Below, one piece after another: positions 1 through 9,732 of a DNA stretch of 64,000 nucleotides. The translations under genes and the position numbers were made by a program. The notes below the pieces were generated by a model. That model was not told the origin of the DNA, made no database searches, and worked only from the letters and a program-made list of their open reading frames with translations. Origin of the DNA: Xanthomonas massiliensis (GTDB lineage: Bacteria; Pseudomonadota; Gammaproteobacteria; Xanthomonadales; Xanthomonadaceae). Where the stretch lies: NCBI RefSeq assembly GCF_900018785.1, contig NZ_FCOY01000006.1, positions 1,240,001 through 1,304,000 on the forward strand, read 5' to 3'. Position 1 is the stretch's first letter, and every line of letters begins with the position of its first letter.

Positions 1-1
1 G

Positions 2-673
2 GGCCTGGACGTGCTGTTCGCGATCGACCGCGGCGGCGTGGTCGGCCCGGACGGCGCCACCCATGCCGGCAACCTGGACCTGAGCTTCCTGCGCTGCGTA
101 CCCGGCATGGTGGTGATGGCCCCGGCCGACGAGGCCGAATGCCGGCAGCTGCTGACCACCGGCTTGCGCTGGCAGGGCCCGGCGGCGGTGCGCTATCCGC
201 GCGGCACCGGCCCCGGGATCGACGCCGGCACGTCGCTGGACGCGTTGCCGGTCGGCAAGGCCGAGCTGCGCCGGCCCGGCCAGCGCATCGCCCTGCTCGC
301 CTTCGGCGCGCCGCTGGCGGCCGCCGAGCAGGTCGGCCGCGAGCTCGGCCTGACCGTGGTCAACATGCGCTTCGTCAAGCCGCTGGACCGGGACCTGGTG
401 CTGGAACTGGCCGGGACCCACGAGGGCTTCGTCACGCTCGAGGACAACGTGGTCGCCGGCGGTGCAGGCTCGGCCGTGTCCGAGCTGCTCGACGCCGAGG
501 GCATCACCCTGCCGGTCCTACACCTGGGCCTGCCCGACGCTTTCCAGCACCACGCCAGCCGCGAGGACCTGCTGGCCGAGGCCGGGCTCGACGCGCCCGG
601 CATCCGCCGCGCCGTGCTCGGGCGCTGGCCGCATCTCGGCACCGCCGCGCCGGTGCGCAGCGCGGCCGGCTGA
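2..673 (+). CDS. dxs: 1-deoxy-D-xylulose-5-phosphate synthase, C-terminal part
   Basis: This is the last 223 codons of a gene whose start lies before the window. The enzyme joins pyruvate and glyceraldehyde 3-phosphate into 1-deoxy-D-xylulose 5-phosphate, the first step of the MEP isoprenoid pathway, using thiamine diphosphate. The visible part begins in the pyrimidine-binding transketolase domain, with [18 protein letters not shown] holding the conserved THAG histidine. It ends with the transketolase C-terminal domain from about residue 95. The frame is open from base 2 to TGA at 671-673. A GC-rich inverted repeat (CCGGCC/GGCCGG) follows the stop, without a T-run. Confidence 0.95.
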   Translation, partial: GLDVLFAIDRGGVVGPDGATHAGNLDLSFLRCVPGMVVMAPADEAECRQLLTTGLRWQGPAAVRYPRGTGPGIDAGTSLDALPVGKAELRRPGQRIALLAFGAPLAAAEQVGRELGLTVVNMRFVKPLDRDLVLELAGTHEGFVTLEDNVVAGGAGSAVSELLDAEGITLPVLHLGLPDAFQHHASREDLLAEAGLDAPGIRRAVLGRWPHLGTAAPVRSAAG

Positions 674-1106
674 GGAACCGGCCGGGTCGGGCCGGGGCGA
701 CTGTCGCGCAAGACTCTCGCCCCTCCAGGCAAACGCCGTGGACCGGGCTTGCCTGCCCGGGTCCGGCGAGGCCGACTGCCGGCGCGGCGGTACGGCGGGA
801 CCGGCCGACCGGTGGATGTCGTGATCCTTCCGAGTGGAAGGCCATGCCGGCCGCATGGCCACATCGGGTTGACGGCACCGGACACGCCGGGAAGCACCGC
901 CATGCCGGCTCAGGACGGTCGGTGGCGACTGCCGGGATCGGGCGCCCGCTCACCGCCGCTCATCCTGCCGGCATCTTCCCGTCGCCAGGTCACGCATGGC
1001 ACGGCCCAACGCTTCGAGCACGACGGCATCGGACGCATGCGCCGCGACCAGGCAAGCCCGAGCCTTCTTTTCTACGGCGATCGGGTGCTCGCCTGCCTGC
1101 TGGCGC
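674..1106. other. 433-bp spacer, possible gene remnant
   Basis: This spacer lies between the convergent dxs and cupin genes. I find no complete gene in it. On the minus strand a reading frame from about 1100 to TGA at 950 encodes a plausible amphipathic tail (EKKARACLVAAHASDAVV and onward). It has no convincing start and runs into the cupin gene in another frame. It could be the eroded end of a lost gene or chance in high-GC DNA. The motif GCCATGCCGG occurs twice (about 841-850 and 899-908). Confidence 0.4.
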
Positions 1107-1577
1107 TCACGTCCGGTCCGGCACGTCCAACGCACGCAAGCGCGTCGCCACGGGGTCATCGGCATCGAGCAGCTCGAAACCTTCCCAGACGAAGCCCGGC
1201 GCCACCGTGCACACCACCCGCGTGTAGTCGCCCAGCGTACGTGCCGACTGCCACGCCCCGGCGGGCACCACCGCCGTCGCCCGGCCATCGCGTGCCGACG
1301 CCAGGCGGATGGTCTCGGACTCGCCGCTCGTCTCGTCGAAGATGCGCAGTTCCAGCGGCGCCCCTTCCTGCCAGTGCCAGCTCTCGTCGGCATCGACCCT
1401 GTGCCACTGGCTGCCATGACCGGCTTCCAGCAGGAACTCGATCGCGGTCATCGCCGGACGGACGTGGCCGCCATGCACCACCTCCACGGCGGAGGCATGG
1501 ATGCGCCGGTAGTGCCCGCCCTCGGGATGCGGCGACAAGGCCAGCGTGCGGACCAGTTCCTCGACGCGTGGATGCAT
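1107..1577 (-). CDS. DUF985 (cupin_5) family protein
   Basis: A 156-residue protein of the DUF985 cupin family. The single small beta-barrel is recognisable from PHPEGGHYRRIHAS near residue 17, GSQWHRVDADESWHW in the middle and VAPGFVWEGFELLDAD near the end, where the histidine and glutamate positions of a cupin metal site lie. The cellular role of the family is not established, and a small-molecule-binding or isomerase role is only a guess. The ATG at 1577 was chosen over an upstream in-frame ATG at 1682 because GGAGGAAGC sits directly before it and the upstream stretch runs through the tRNA-Pro gene. It stands alone, convergent with dxs. Confidence 0.8.
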   Translation of the reverse strand: MHPRVEELVRTLALSPHPEGGHYRRIHASAVEVVHGGHVRPAMTAIEFLLEAGHGSQWHRVDADESWHWQEGAPLELRIFDETSGESETIRLASARDGRATAVVPAGAWQSARTLGDYTRVVCTVAPGFVWEGFELLDADDPVATRLRALDVPDRT

Positions 1578-1601
1578 GCTTCCTCCGGCGGCCGGACATG
1601 G

Positions 1602-1625
1602 AAAAGCCCGCCTTGCGGCGGGCTT
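1602..1625 (-). terminator. Intrinsic terminator after tRNA-Pro
   Basis: A perfect 9-bp stem (AAGCCCGCC / GGCGGGCTT, loop TTGC) followed on the minus strand by a UUUU run. It lies 9 bases past the tRNA 3' end and should stop the tRNA-Pro transcript before the cupin gene. Confidence 0.75.
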
Positions 1626-1633
1626 CCAGGATT

Positions 1634-1710
1634 TGGTCGGGGTAGCCGGATTCGAACCGACGACCACTTGTCCCCCAGACAAGTGCGCTACCAGGCTGCG
1701 CTATACCCCG
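1634..1710 (-). tRNA. tRNA-Pro (anticodon GGG)
   Basis: A 77-nt tRNA with a 7-bp acceptor stem (CGGGGTA / TACCCCG), encoded CCA, a D-arm with GCGC stems, an anticodon arm CTTGT-CTGGGGG-ACAAG giving anticodon GGG, and a normal T-loop (GGTTCGAATCC). It lies downstream of ihfA and merR, the usual place for tRNA-Pro in Xanthomonadaceae. An intrinsic terminator follows. Confidence 0.95.
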
Positions 1711-1905
1711 AAAGGTCCCGCCTCGGCGGACGAACGATTATACCGGGTTTGCCGCGTCGTTTCCTAGCCGCCGGACCGGCGATGCGCCGGATTCGAACCG
1801 ACGATCGCTTGTCCCCCAGGCAAGTGCGTCACGCGATCCCGCCCCGGCGGGCGCATGCGCGTGTACCGGATTTGCCGCGTCGCATCCTGGCGGCCGGATC
1901 AGCGC
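1645..1905. repeat. Diverged tandem duplication covering tRNA-Pro
   Basis: Copy A (1645-1785) and copy B (1786 to about 1905) align along their length. Both contain CCGGATTCGAACCGACGA, CTTGTCCCCCAG-CAAGTGCG, then TCCCGCC-CGGCGG and TTTGCCGCGTCG. The offset is 141 bp in the anticodon part and 121 bp afterwards, so copy B has lost about 20 bp. Copy B reaches the last codons of the merR gene. Confidence 0.75.
1786..1836 (-). pseudogene. Decayed tRNA-Pro copy
   Basis: This stretch keeps the T-arm and anticodon arm of tRNA-Pro, including the GGG anticodon and a re-paired CTTGT/GCAAG-type stem. The D-arm and the 5' acceptor half are gone, replaced by about 8 unrelated bases, and the 3' acceptor strand no longer matches. 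It cannot fold as a tRNA. Confidence 0.75.
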
Positions 1906-2255
1906 CGCAGCAGTTGCAGCACTTCCTCCAGTTCCATCCGCACCTGGCGGATGATCTGGTTGCTCAGCGCCGCTTCCTGCTTGCCGTCCTCGCCTTCCAG
2001 GCGCTGGCGGGCCCCACCGATCGTGTAGCCCTGTTCGTAGAGCAGGCTGCGGATCTGGCGCACCATCAGCACGTCGTGGCGCTGGTAGTAGCGGCGGTTG
2101 CCGCGGCGCTTGGCCGGCTCCAGGCTCGGGAACTCGGTTTCCCAGTAGCGCAGCACGTGCGGCTTGACGTCGCACAGCTCGCTGACCTCGCCGATGGTGA
2201 AATAGCGCTTGGCCGGGATCGGCGGAAGCTCGCGGTTACTGCCCGGATCCAGCAT
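1899..2255 (-). CDS. MerR-family transcriptional regulator
   Basis: A 118-residue protein with an N-terminal MerR winged helix: [20 protein letters not shown] near residue 17, then [20 protein letters not shown] and [19 protein letters not shown] short C-terminal helix ([19 protein letters not shown]) probably dimerises. There is no effector-binding domain and no cysteine cluster, so the signal is unknown. It overlaps the end of ihfA by 20 bp, with GGAGG just before its ATG, and is probably cotranscribed with ihfA. This MerR-like gene is a constant neighbour of ihfA in Xanthomonadaceae and relatives. Confidence 0.9.
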   Translation of the reverse strand: MLDPGSNRELPPIPAKRYFTIGEVSELCDVKPHVLRYWETEFPSLEPAKRRGNRRYYQRHDVLMVRQIRSLLYEQGYTIGGARQRLEGEDGKQEAALSNQIIRQVRMELEEVLQLLRR

Positions 2256-2535
2256 ATGCCTCCACCCGCTCCTTCAGTTTCTGGCCCGGGCGGAAGGTCA
2301 CCACCGTGCGCGCCGTGATCGGGATTTCCTCGCCGGTCTTGGGATTGCGGCCCGGCCGCTGGTTCTTGCGGCGCAGGTCGAAATTGCCGAAGCCCGACAG
2401 CTTGACCTGCTGTCCCTGCTGCAACGCATCGCGCAGCACGTCGAAGAACGCGTCGACGAACTCCTTGGCCTCGCGCTTGTTCAGCCCGACTTCGTCGAAC
2501 AATTGCTCGGCCATTTCCGCCTTGGTCAGTGCCAT
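2236..2535 (-). CDS. ihfA: Integration host factor subunit alpha
   Basis: A 99-residue DNA-bending protein of the HU/IHF family, the partner of IhfB (encoded at about 15.2 kb in this window). The N-terminal helices begin [20 protein letters not shown]. The beta-arm holds [12 protein letters not shown], with the proline that intercalates into DNA. The C-terminus is [14 protein letters not shown]. The length matches the family. It lies 18 bp downstream of pheT, the gammaproteobacterial pheST-ihfA order. Confidence 0.97.
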   Translation of the reverse strand: MALTKAEMAEQLFDEVGLNKREAKEFVDAFFDVLRDALQQGQQVKLSGFGNFDLRRKNQRPGRNPKTGEEIPITARTVVTFRPGQKLKERVEAYAGSGQ

Positions 2536-2553
2536 GCCAGCCTCGTCGCTTTC

Positions 2554-4932
2554 CTAGCCCCGGATCCGGGCCCCCAGTTCCCGCTCCGCGGCCGCCACCA
2601 CCTCGGTGATCACGGCGTCCACGTCGCGGTCGGTCAGGGTGCGCGAGTTGTCCTGCAAAATCAAGCCCATAGCCAGGCTTTTGAACCCAGCTTCCACGCC
2701 CGGTCCGACGTAGCGGTCGAACAGGCGCACGTCCCGCAGCACCTCGCCGCCCGCCCGGCGCACGCAGCCGGCCAGTTGCGCCCAGTCCACCGCCTCGGGA
2801 ACGAGGAAGGCCAGGTCGCGGCGTACCGACGGGAAGCGCGACAACTCGTGGGCCTTGGGCAGCGCCCGCAGCGACAGCGGCAGCAGGTCGATCTCCAGCG
2901 CGATCACGTCCACGTCGATGTCCAGCGCCTTCAGCAGCGAAGGATGCAGCTGGCCGATCCAGCCGATCCGCACGCCATCGCGGAAGACGTCGGCGGAACG
3001 GCCGGGATGGGCATGGGATGGCGCGGACGGCCGCAACTCCAGCCCGGCGCCGGACGCGGCCGCCAGCGATGCCAGGTCGCCCTTCAGGTCGTGGAAATCG
3101 ACCTTGCGCGCCGGCTCGCCCCACTGCGGCGCGAACACCTCGCCACACACGGCGGCAGCCAGGCGCAGCGTCTCGCGCGGCGCGGCGCCGGCCTCGTCGC
3201 CGGCGGCGAACACCTTACCGATCTCGAACAGCCGCACCCGTCCCGCCTGGCGTGCCACGTTGCGCCCCAGCGTCGCCACCAGCCCGGGCAGCAGCGAAGG
3301 ACGCATCACCGCCAGCTCGGCGCTGAGCGGGTTGGCCAGCGGCACGGTGCCCTGCGCCATCTGCCAGGCCTGCAGCCACGCGGCATCGACGAAGGCGTAG
3401 TTGATGGTTTCCAGCAGGTCGCGCGCCACCAGCTGGCGACGCACCGTGGCCTCGTCCAGCCGGGTCTCGCTGGGCTGGGCGATGCGCGTGGCCCCGCCCG
3501 GCAGCGTCGTCGGGATGCGGTCGTAGCCGTGGATGCGCGCCAGCTCCTCGATCAAGTCTTCCTCAATGGCCACGTCGAAACGCCGGCTCGGCGCGGTGAC
3601 GGTCCAGCCGTCCGGTCGCGCCTGCACATCCATGCCCAGCGCCCGCAGGATGCGCTCCACCTCGGCATCGGCGATGTCGATGCCGAGCACGCGGTGGATC
3701 CGCGCGCGCCGCAGCACGATCGGCTGCGGCTGCGGCACGAACTCGGCCAGTTCCACGGTCTGCACCGGGCCCGCGCGGCCGCCGGCCAGCTCGAGCACCA
3801 GCCGGGTGGCGTACTCGATGGCCTGCGCCGGCAGCGCCGGGTCCACGCCGCGCTCGAAGCGATGGCTGGCGTCGGTGTGCAAGCCGAGCTTGCGCCCCTG
3901 TCCCATGATCGCGGCCGGGGCGAAATAGGCCGCCTCCAGGAACACCGAGGTGGTCGCCTCGGTGACCCGCGTGTCCAGGCCGCCCATGATGCCCGCCAGG
4001 GCCACGGCGCGACCGGCGTCGTCGATCACCAGGAAGCTTTCGTCCAGGTGCGCCTCGCGGCCGTCGAGCAGCTTGAGCGTCTCCCCCGCCACCGCATGGC
4101 GCACCGCCACCGGACCGGCCAGGGTGGCGCGGTCGTAGGCATGCATCGGCTGGCCCAGCTCCAGCATCACGTACTGGGTGATGTCCACCAGCAGCGACAC
4201 CGGGCGCACGCCGGAGCGGCGCAGGCGCTCGGCCATCCACACCGGCGTGGACGCACGCGCGTCCACGGCCTCGATCACCCGGCCGCAATAGCGCGGCGCG
4301 GCGGCGGCGGCCTTCAGCTCGACCGGCAGCACCGCATCGTGCGTGGCCGGCACCGCCGCGATCGGGAACGGCGCGACGTGGCTGCCGCAGGCGGCGGCCA
4401 CGTCGAAGGCGATGCCGCGCACGCTGAAGCAGTCGGCGCGATTGGGCGTGAGCTTGATCTCGATGCTGGCATCGGGCAGGCCGAGGTAATCGGCCAGCGG
4501 CGTGCCCACCGGCGCATCGTCGGGCAGTTCCAGCAGGCCGGAGGCATCCTCGTCCAGGCCCAGCTCCTTGGCCGAGCACAGCATGCCCTGGGATTCCACC
4601 CCGCGCAGCTTGGCCGCCTTGATCGCGAAATCGCCGAAGCGCGCCCCCACCATGGCGAGCGGCGCGACCAGGCCGGCGCGCGCGTTGGGCGCGCCGCACA
4701 CGATCTGCAGCGGCTCGCCGGTGCCGGCATCGACCTTGCACACCTGCAACCGGTCGGCCTGCGGGTGGCGCTCGGCCTCGAGGATGCGCGCCACCACCAC
4801 GCCCTGCAGCGATTGCCCCAGGGGCTGGACTTCTTCGACCTCCAGGCCGATGGCCGTCATCGTCGCCAACAGCGCGTCGCGGTCGGCTTCGACGGACACG
4901 TGGCTGCGCAGCCAGTTCTCGGAGAATTTCAT
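2554..4932 (-). CDS. pheT: Phenylalanine-tRNA ligase subunit beta
   Basis: A 792-residue large subunit of the alpha2-beta2 enzyme that charges tRNA-Phe. Domains in order: the N-terminal MKFSENWLRSHV segment, an EMAP-type tRNA-binding domain (about 39-150, with VCGAPNARAG), the B3/4 editing domain (about 210-380), the B5 domain (about 400-475), the catalytic-like core, and a C-terminal anticodon-binding FDX-ACB domain (about 700-790, ending with LTDRDVDAVI). The length is normal. It starts 51 bp after pheS and leads into ihfA. Confidence 0.97.
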   Translation of the reverse strand: MKFSENWLRSHVSVEADRDALLATMTAIGLEVEEVQPLGQSLQGVVVARILEAERHPQADRLQVCKVDAGTGEPLQIVCGAPNARAGLVAPLAMVGARFGDFAIKAAKLRGVESQGMLCSAKELGLDEDASGLLELPDDAPVGTPLADYLGLPDASIEIKLTPNRADCFSVRGIAFDVAAACGSHVAPFPIAAVPATHDAVLPVELKAAAAAPRYCGRVIEAVDARASTPVWMAERLRRSGVRPVSLLVDITQYVMLELGQPMHAYDRATLAGPVAVRHAVAGETLKLLDGREAHLDESFLVIDDAGRAVALAGIMGGLDTRVTEATTSVFLEAAYFAPAAIMGQGRKLGLHTDASHRFERGVDPALPAQAIEYATRLVLELAGGRAGPVQTVELAEFVPQPQPIVLRRARIHRVLGIDIADAEVERILRALGMDVQARPDGWTVTAPSRRFDVAIEEDLIEELARIHGYDRIPTTLPGGATRIAQPSETRLDEATVRRQLVARDLLETINYAFVDAAWLQAWQMAQGTVPLANPLSAELAVMRPSLLPGLVATLGRNVARQAGRVRLFEIGKVFAAGDEAGAAPRETLRLAAAVCGEVFAPQWGEPARKVDFHDLKGDLASLAAASGAGLELRPSAPSHAHPGRSADVFRDGVRIGWIGQLHPSLLKALDIDVDVIALEIDLLPLSLRALPKAHELSRFPSVRRDLAFLVPEAVDWAQLAGCVRRAGGEVLRDVRLFDRYVGPGVEAGFKSLAMGLILQDNSRTLTDRDVDAVITEVVAAAERELGARIRG

Positions 4933-4983
4933 TTCAACGCCGTGGAATGGGGAACGGAAACGGGAGGACGCGCGGGCGCGGCC

Positions 4984-6162
<1,179 letters not shown>

Positions 6163-6522
6163 TCACGCCGCCAGCGCGCCCTTGGCCTTCTCGGCCAGCG
6201 CCGCGAAACCGGCCGCATCGTTCACGGCGATGTCCGCCAGCACCTTGCGGTCCAGGGTGATGCCGGCCTTCAGCAGGCCGTTCATGAAGCGGCTGTAGCT
6301 CAGGCCGTTGATGCGGGCCGCCGCGTTGATGCGGGTGATCCACAGCGAACGGAAATTGCGCTTCTTCTGCTTGCGGCCGATGTAGGCGTACTGCTGCGCC
6401 TTGATGACCGCCTGCTTGGCGACGCGGAACACCTTGCGGCGGGCATTGTAGTAGCCCTTCGCCAGGGTCAGGATCTTCTTGTGACGGCGGCGCGCCTGTA
6501 CGCCACGCTTGACTCGTGCCAT
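6163..6522 (-). CDS. rplT: 50S ribosomal protein L20
   Basis: A 119-residue primary rRNA-binding protein needed early in 50S assembly. The sequence is typical: [20 protein letters not shown] at the start, [20 protein letters not shown] in the middle. The start follows AGGAGGA at 8-nt spacing and lies 13 bp after rpmI. In E. coli L20 represses its own operon by binding leader mRNA. Whether that happens here cannot be told from the sequence alone. Confidence 0.98.
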   Translation of the reverse strand: MARVKRGVQARRRHKKILTLAKGYYNARRKVFRVAKQAVIKAQQYAYIGRKQKKRNFRSLWITRINAAARINGLSYSRFMNGLLKAGITLDRKVLADIAVNDAAGFAALAEKAKGALAA

Positions 6523-6535
6523 GACTTATTCCTCC

Positions 6536-6733
6536 TCAGAGATACGGCAGCATGCGGTCCAGACGGCCCGCGTCCTCGGCACGAACATGGTTCGTCTGCC
6601 GCAGGTTGCGCTTCCGCTTGGTCGCCTTCTTGGTGAGGATATGGCTACGGTTGGCGTGGCCGGCCTTGTACTTGCCGGAAGCGGTCTTGAAGAAACGCTT
6701 CGCCGCCGCCCGGTTGGTCTTGATCTTGGGCAT
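6536..6733 (-). CDS. rpmI: 50S ribosomal protein L35
   Basis: A 65-residue basic ribosomal protein ([20 protein letters not shown], then [19 protein letters not shown] and [16 protein letters not shown]). The length and sequence are standard. It is separated from infC by 234 bp with a terminator-like hairpin, and is followed 13 bp later by rplT. Confidence 0.98.
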   Translation of the reverse strand: MPKIKTNRAAAKRFFKTASGKYKAGHANRSHILTKKATKRKRNLRQTNHVRAEDAGRLDRMLPYL

Positions 6734-6853
6734 CGCTATGTCCTTGATGGTCTCTTGTCACTGGCCAGGGCGGTGGCCTTCGCCACGCTTTCCATCCATG
6801 CCCTCTGCCCGCTTGCGGCCCGCAGCCATCGCCGCGGACCGGTCCTGAGCCGT

Positions 6854-6880
6854 AAAAAAAACGGCACCCGGCGAACCGGG
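6854..6880 (-). terminator. Terminator or attenuator between infC and rpmI
   Basis: On the minus strand a CCCGG-TTCG-CCGGG hairpin (6867-6880), extendable by a G-U pair, is followed after TGCCG by eight uridines (6854-6861). About 120 nt of untranslated RNA follow before rpmI, including the palindrome GGACCGGTCC (6837-6846). This could separate expression of infC from rpmI-rplT. Confidence 0.55.
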
Positions 6881-6967
6881 CCGCCCATTATGCCTTTGCG
6901 CATACGGACTTGCAAACCCCACCGGGGATCTGCCGGAACGCCGGAGGCGATCGCCGCCCGGTATCCC

Positions 6968-7492
6968 CTACTTCTTCTTCGGCGCGATCATCATGACCAT
7001 CTGCCGCCCTTCCAGGCGCGGGCGCGACTCGATCACGATGTCCTCGCCCAGGTCGGCCTCGATGCGCGCGGCCATCTGCCGGCCCAGATCCTGGTGGCTC
7101 ATCTCGCGGCCGCGGAAACGGATGTTGACCTTGACCTTGTCCCCTTCCTCCAGGAACCGGCGCATGTTGCGCAGCTTGATCTGGTAGTCGCCCTCGTCGG
7201 TGACCGGACGGAACTTGACTTCCTTGATCTCGGACTGCTTGGACTTCTTCTTGGCTTCGTTGGCGCGCTTTTGCTGCTCGAAACGGAACTTGCCGAAGTC
7301 CATGATCTTGCAGACCGGCGGATCGGCCTGGGGCTGGATCTCGACCAGGTCCAGACCTTCCTCCTCGGCCATCGCCAGGGCCTCGTCGCGCGACAGGACG
7401 CCGATCATCTCGCCGTCGCTGCCGATCACGCGCACGCGCGGCACGCGGATCTCGTGGTTCCTGCGATTCTGTTTGTTGTCGGGGGTACTGAT
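6968..7492 (-). CDS. infC: Translation initiation factor IF-3 (AUC start)
   Basis: A 174-residue factor that keeps 30S subunits free and proofreads the start codon. It has the N-domain ([20 protein letters not shown] to about residue 75), a lysine-rich linker helix ([17 protein letters not shown]) and the C-domain ending [12 protein letters not shown]. No ATG, GTG or TTG sits where homologues begin. A GGAG Shine-Dalgarno is followed 8 nt later by ATC at 7492-7490, then AGT ACC CCC GAC. infC genes classically use AUU or a similarly rare codon so that IF-3 represses its own translation, so ATC is taken as the start. An in-frame upstream ATG at 7528 would place translation through a hairpin and is not favoured. 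Confidence 0.93.
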   Translation of the reverse strand: MSTPDNKQNRRNHEIRVPRVRVIGSDGEMIGVLSRDEALAMAEEEGLDLVEIQPQADPPVCKIMDFGKFRFEQQKRANEAKKKSKQSEIKEVKFRPVTDEGDYQIKLRNMRRFLEEGDKVKVNIRFRGREMSHQDLGRQMAARIEADLGEDIVIESRPRLEGRQMVMMIAPKKK

Positions 7493-7517
7493 ATTGCGAT
7501 CTCCATAGGGAAACGGA

Positions 7518-7542
7518 CCGGCCCGCACTCATGGCGGGCCGG
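7518..7542 (-). promoter_or_regulatory. Hairpin between thrS and the infC start
   Basis: A perfect 9-bp stem (CCGGCCCGC / GCGGGCCGG) with a 7-nt loop fills most of the 59-bp gap between the thrS stop and infC, ending about 10 nt before the infC ribosome site. It lacks a long U-run, so a structured infC leader or mRNA-processing hairpin is more likely than a strong terminator. Confidence 0.5.
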
Positions 7543-7551
7543 GACGGTGGT

Positions 7552-9456
7552 TCAGGCGCCCAGCTCGGCGTTCAGGCGATCGACGAAGGCCTGGACGGAC
7601 ATCGAGCCCAGGTCCTCCCCCGATCGCGTACGTACCGCCACGGCGCCATTTTCCTTCTCCCGGTCTCCCACAACCAGCAGATACGGCACCCGCTGCAACG
7701 TATGTTCGCGAATCTTATAGCCGATCTTCTCGTTCCGCAAATCGGCACTGACCCGGAAGCCTTGATTCGCAAGGGTTTTCTGTACCGACTCGACGTAGCC
7801 GGCCTGGGCGTCGGTGATGTTGAGCACCACGGCCTGCTCCGGCGCCAGCCACAGCGGCAGCGAGCCGGCATGGTGCTCGATCAGGATGCCGATGAAGCGC
7901 TCCATCGAGCCGACGATGGCCCGGTGCAGCATCACCGGGTGGCGCTTCTGGCTGTTCTCGTCCACGTATTCGGCGCCCAGGCGCTGGGGCATCATGAAGT
8001 CCACCTGCACGGTGCCGAGCTGCCAGGTGCGGCCGATGGCATCCTTGAGGTGGTACTCGATCTTCGGGCCGTAGAAGGCGCCCTCGCCCGGCAGCTCCTT
8101 CCAGGCCACGCCGCAATGGCGCAGCGCCGAGCGCAGCGCTTCCTCGGCCTTGTCCCAGGTCGCGTCGTCGCCCAGGCGCTTTTCCGGGCGCAACGCGATC
8201 ATGATCTGGATGTCGTTGAAGCCGAAATCGGAGTACACCTTCAGCGCCTGCTGGTGGAAGGCGGTGACCTCGGACTCGATCTGGTCCTCGGTGCAGAAAA
8301 TGTGGCCGTCGTCCTGGGTGAAGCCGCGCACGCGCAGGATGCCGTGCAGCGCGCCGGAAGGTTCGTTGCGGTGGCACGAACCGAACTCGCCGTAGCGGAT
8401 CGGCAGGTCGCGGTAGCTGTGCAGGCCCTGGTTGAACAGCTGCACATGCCCCGGACAGTTCATCGGCTTGACCGCGTAGGTGCGCTTCTCCGACTCGGTG
8501 AAGAACATGTTCTCCTGGTAATTGTCCCAGTGGCCGGACTTCTTCCACAAGCTCACGTCCAGGATCTGCGGGCAGCGCACCTCGCCGTAGCCTGATTCCC
8601 GGTAGACCCGGCGCATGTACTGCTCGACGACCTGCCAGATCGCCCAGCCCTTGGGATGCCAGAACACCAGGCCGGGCGCCTCCTCCTGGAGATGGAACAG
8701 GTCCTGCACCTTGCCGATGCGCCGATGGTCGCGCTTCTCGGCCTCCTCCATGCGCTGCAGGTAGGCGTCCAGCTGCTTCTTGTCGGCCCACGCGGTGCCG
8801 TAGATGCGCTGCAGCTGCTCGTTGTTGGCATCGCCGCGCCAGTAGGCGCCGGAGATGCGGGTCAGCTTGAATGCCTTCAGGAAACGCGTGTTGGGCACGT
8901 GGGGGCCGCGGCACATGTCCACGTATTCCTGGTGGTAGTACAGCCCGACCTGCTTGATGTCCTCGGGCATGTCCGCGATCAGGCGCAGCTTGTAGTCCTC
9001 GTGGCGCTGCTCGAAGATGCGGATGGCCTCGGCACGCGGGGTCATCTTCTTGACCACGTCGTAGTCCTGGTCGATCAGCTCGCGCATGCGCTGCTCGATC
9101 GCCTGCAGGTCCTCCGGGGTGAAGGGCTGCTCGCTGTAGATGTCGTAGTAGAAGCCGTCGGCGATGACCGGGCCGATCACCATCTTGGCCTCGGGGTAGA
9201 GCTGCTTGACCGCGTGGCCGACCAGGTGCGCGCAGGAGTGGCGGATGATGTCCACGCCCTCCGGGTCCTTGGGCGTGATGATGCGCAGCCGCGCGTCATG
9301 GTCGATGAGGTCGCAGGCATCGACGAGCCCGCCGTCGACCTCGCCGGCCACGGTCGCCTTGGCCAGGCCGGGACCGATGGACTCGGCCACCTGCATGACG
9401 CTGACGGGGGATTCGAATTCGCGACGGCTGCCGTCGGGAAGAGTGATGGTGATCAT
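7552..9456 (-). CDS. thrS: Threonine-tRNA ligase
   Basis: A 634-residue class II synthetase. Domains in order: TGS (1-60, [20 protein letters not shown]), the editing domain with [16 protein letters not shown] near residue 73 and the [13 protein letters not shown] zinc-type site, the catalytic core with MNCPGH, a motif 2 region ([20 protein letters not shown]) and motif 3, and the anticodon-binding domain ending [14 protein letters not shown]. The ATG at 9456 fits homologues. A longer in-frame start would enter the leader terminator. It has its own leader with a possible attenuator and is followed by infC, the usual gammaproteobacterial order. Confidence 0.97.
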   Translation of the reverse strand: MITITLPDGSRREFESPVSVMQVAESIGPGLAKATVAGEVDGGLVDACDLIDHDARLRIITPKDPEGVDIIRHSCAHLVGHAVKQLYPEAKMVIGPVIADGFYYDIYSEQPFTPEDLQAIEQRMRELIDQDYDVVKKMTPRAEAIRIFEQRHEDYKLRLIADMPEDIKQVGLYYHQEYVDMCRGPHVPNTRFLKAFKLTRISGAYWRGDANNEQLQRIYGTAWADKKQLDAYLQRMEEAEKRDHRRIGKVQDLFHLQEEAPGLVFWHPKGWAIWQVVEQYMRRVYRESGYGEVRCPQILDVSLWKKSGHWDNYQENMFFTESEKRTYAVKPMNCPGHVQLFNQGLHSYRDLPIRYGEFGSCHRNEPSGALHGILRVRGFTQDDGHIFCTEDQIESEVTAFHQQALKVYSDFGFNDIQIMIALRPEKRLGDDATWDKAEEALRSALRHCGVAWKELPGEGAFYGPKIEYHLKDAIGRTWQLGTVQVDFMMPQRLGAEYVDENSQKRHPVMLHRAIVGSMERFIGILIEHHAGSLPLWLAPEQAVVLNITDAQAGYVESVQKTLANQGFRVSADLRNEKIGYKIREHTLQRVPYLLVVGDREKENGAVAVRTRSGEDLGSMSVQAFVDRLNAELGA

Positions 9457-9548
9457 GATGGGAACGATGTCGTTGGCTGGCCGGAGCCAGTGCTTGCGCG
9501 TGGGGAGCGCGGCCTTGGAGGCGGGTGCCGTCCGGGGACGAGCGCATG

Positions 9549-9573
9549 AAAAAGGCGCCACGAGGGCGCCTTT
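9549..9573 (-). terminator. Intrinsic terminator in the thrS leader (candidate attenuator)
   Basis: A 9-bp stem AAAGGCGCC / GGCGCCTTT with a 5-nt loop (9551-9573), followed by a U-run on the minus strand (A-run at 9549-9553). It lies about 95 nt before the thrS start and downstream of a candidate thrS promoter and of an 8-codon reading frame. This position suggests attenuation of thrS rather than simple termination of galU. Confidence 0.65.
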
Positions 9574-9593
9574 CGCGGCAACCTCGGGCAGGA

Positions 9594-9620
9594 TCAGCAA
9601 TGGATGCGGGTAGTGTCCAT
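9594..9620 (-). CDS. Candidate thrS leader peptide, MDTTRIHC
   Basis: An 8-codon frame, ATG to TGA, that encodes Met-Asp-Thr-Thr-Arg-Ile-His-Cys. Adjacent ACT ACC threonine codons lie 20 nt upstream of a terminator hairpin in front of the threonyl-tRNA synthetase gene, which is the layout expected of ribosome-mediated attenuation. The ribosome site is weak (GAG 8 nt upstream). Two Thr codons are few for a leader peptide and I could not draw a clear antiterminator, so this is a candidate only. Confidence 0.35.
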   Translation of the reverse strand: MDTTRIHC

Positions 9621-9666
9621 GTCGCACGCTCGGCCGGCTCGCGCAGGCCACCTTGTCCGGATAGGC

Positions 9667-9695
9667 TGTCTAGATGGGGCTGGGCGCATGGTAAA
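9667..9695 (-). promoter_or_regulatory. Candidate thrS promoter
   Basis: TTTACC (9695-9690) and TAGACA (9672-9667) separated by 17 bp resemble sigma-70 -35 and -10 boxes. The implied start near 9660 gives a leader of about 205 nt that contains the candidate leader peptide and the terminator. Confidence 0.4.
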
Positions 9696-9732
9696 CCAAG
9701 CCGCAGGCCCGGTCACCTGCCACCCGCGCGCA

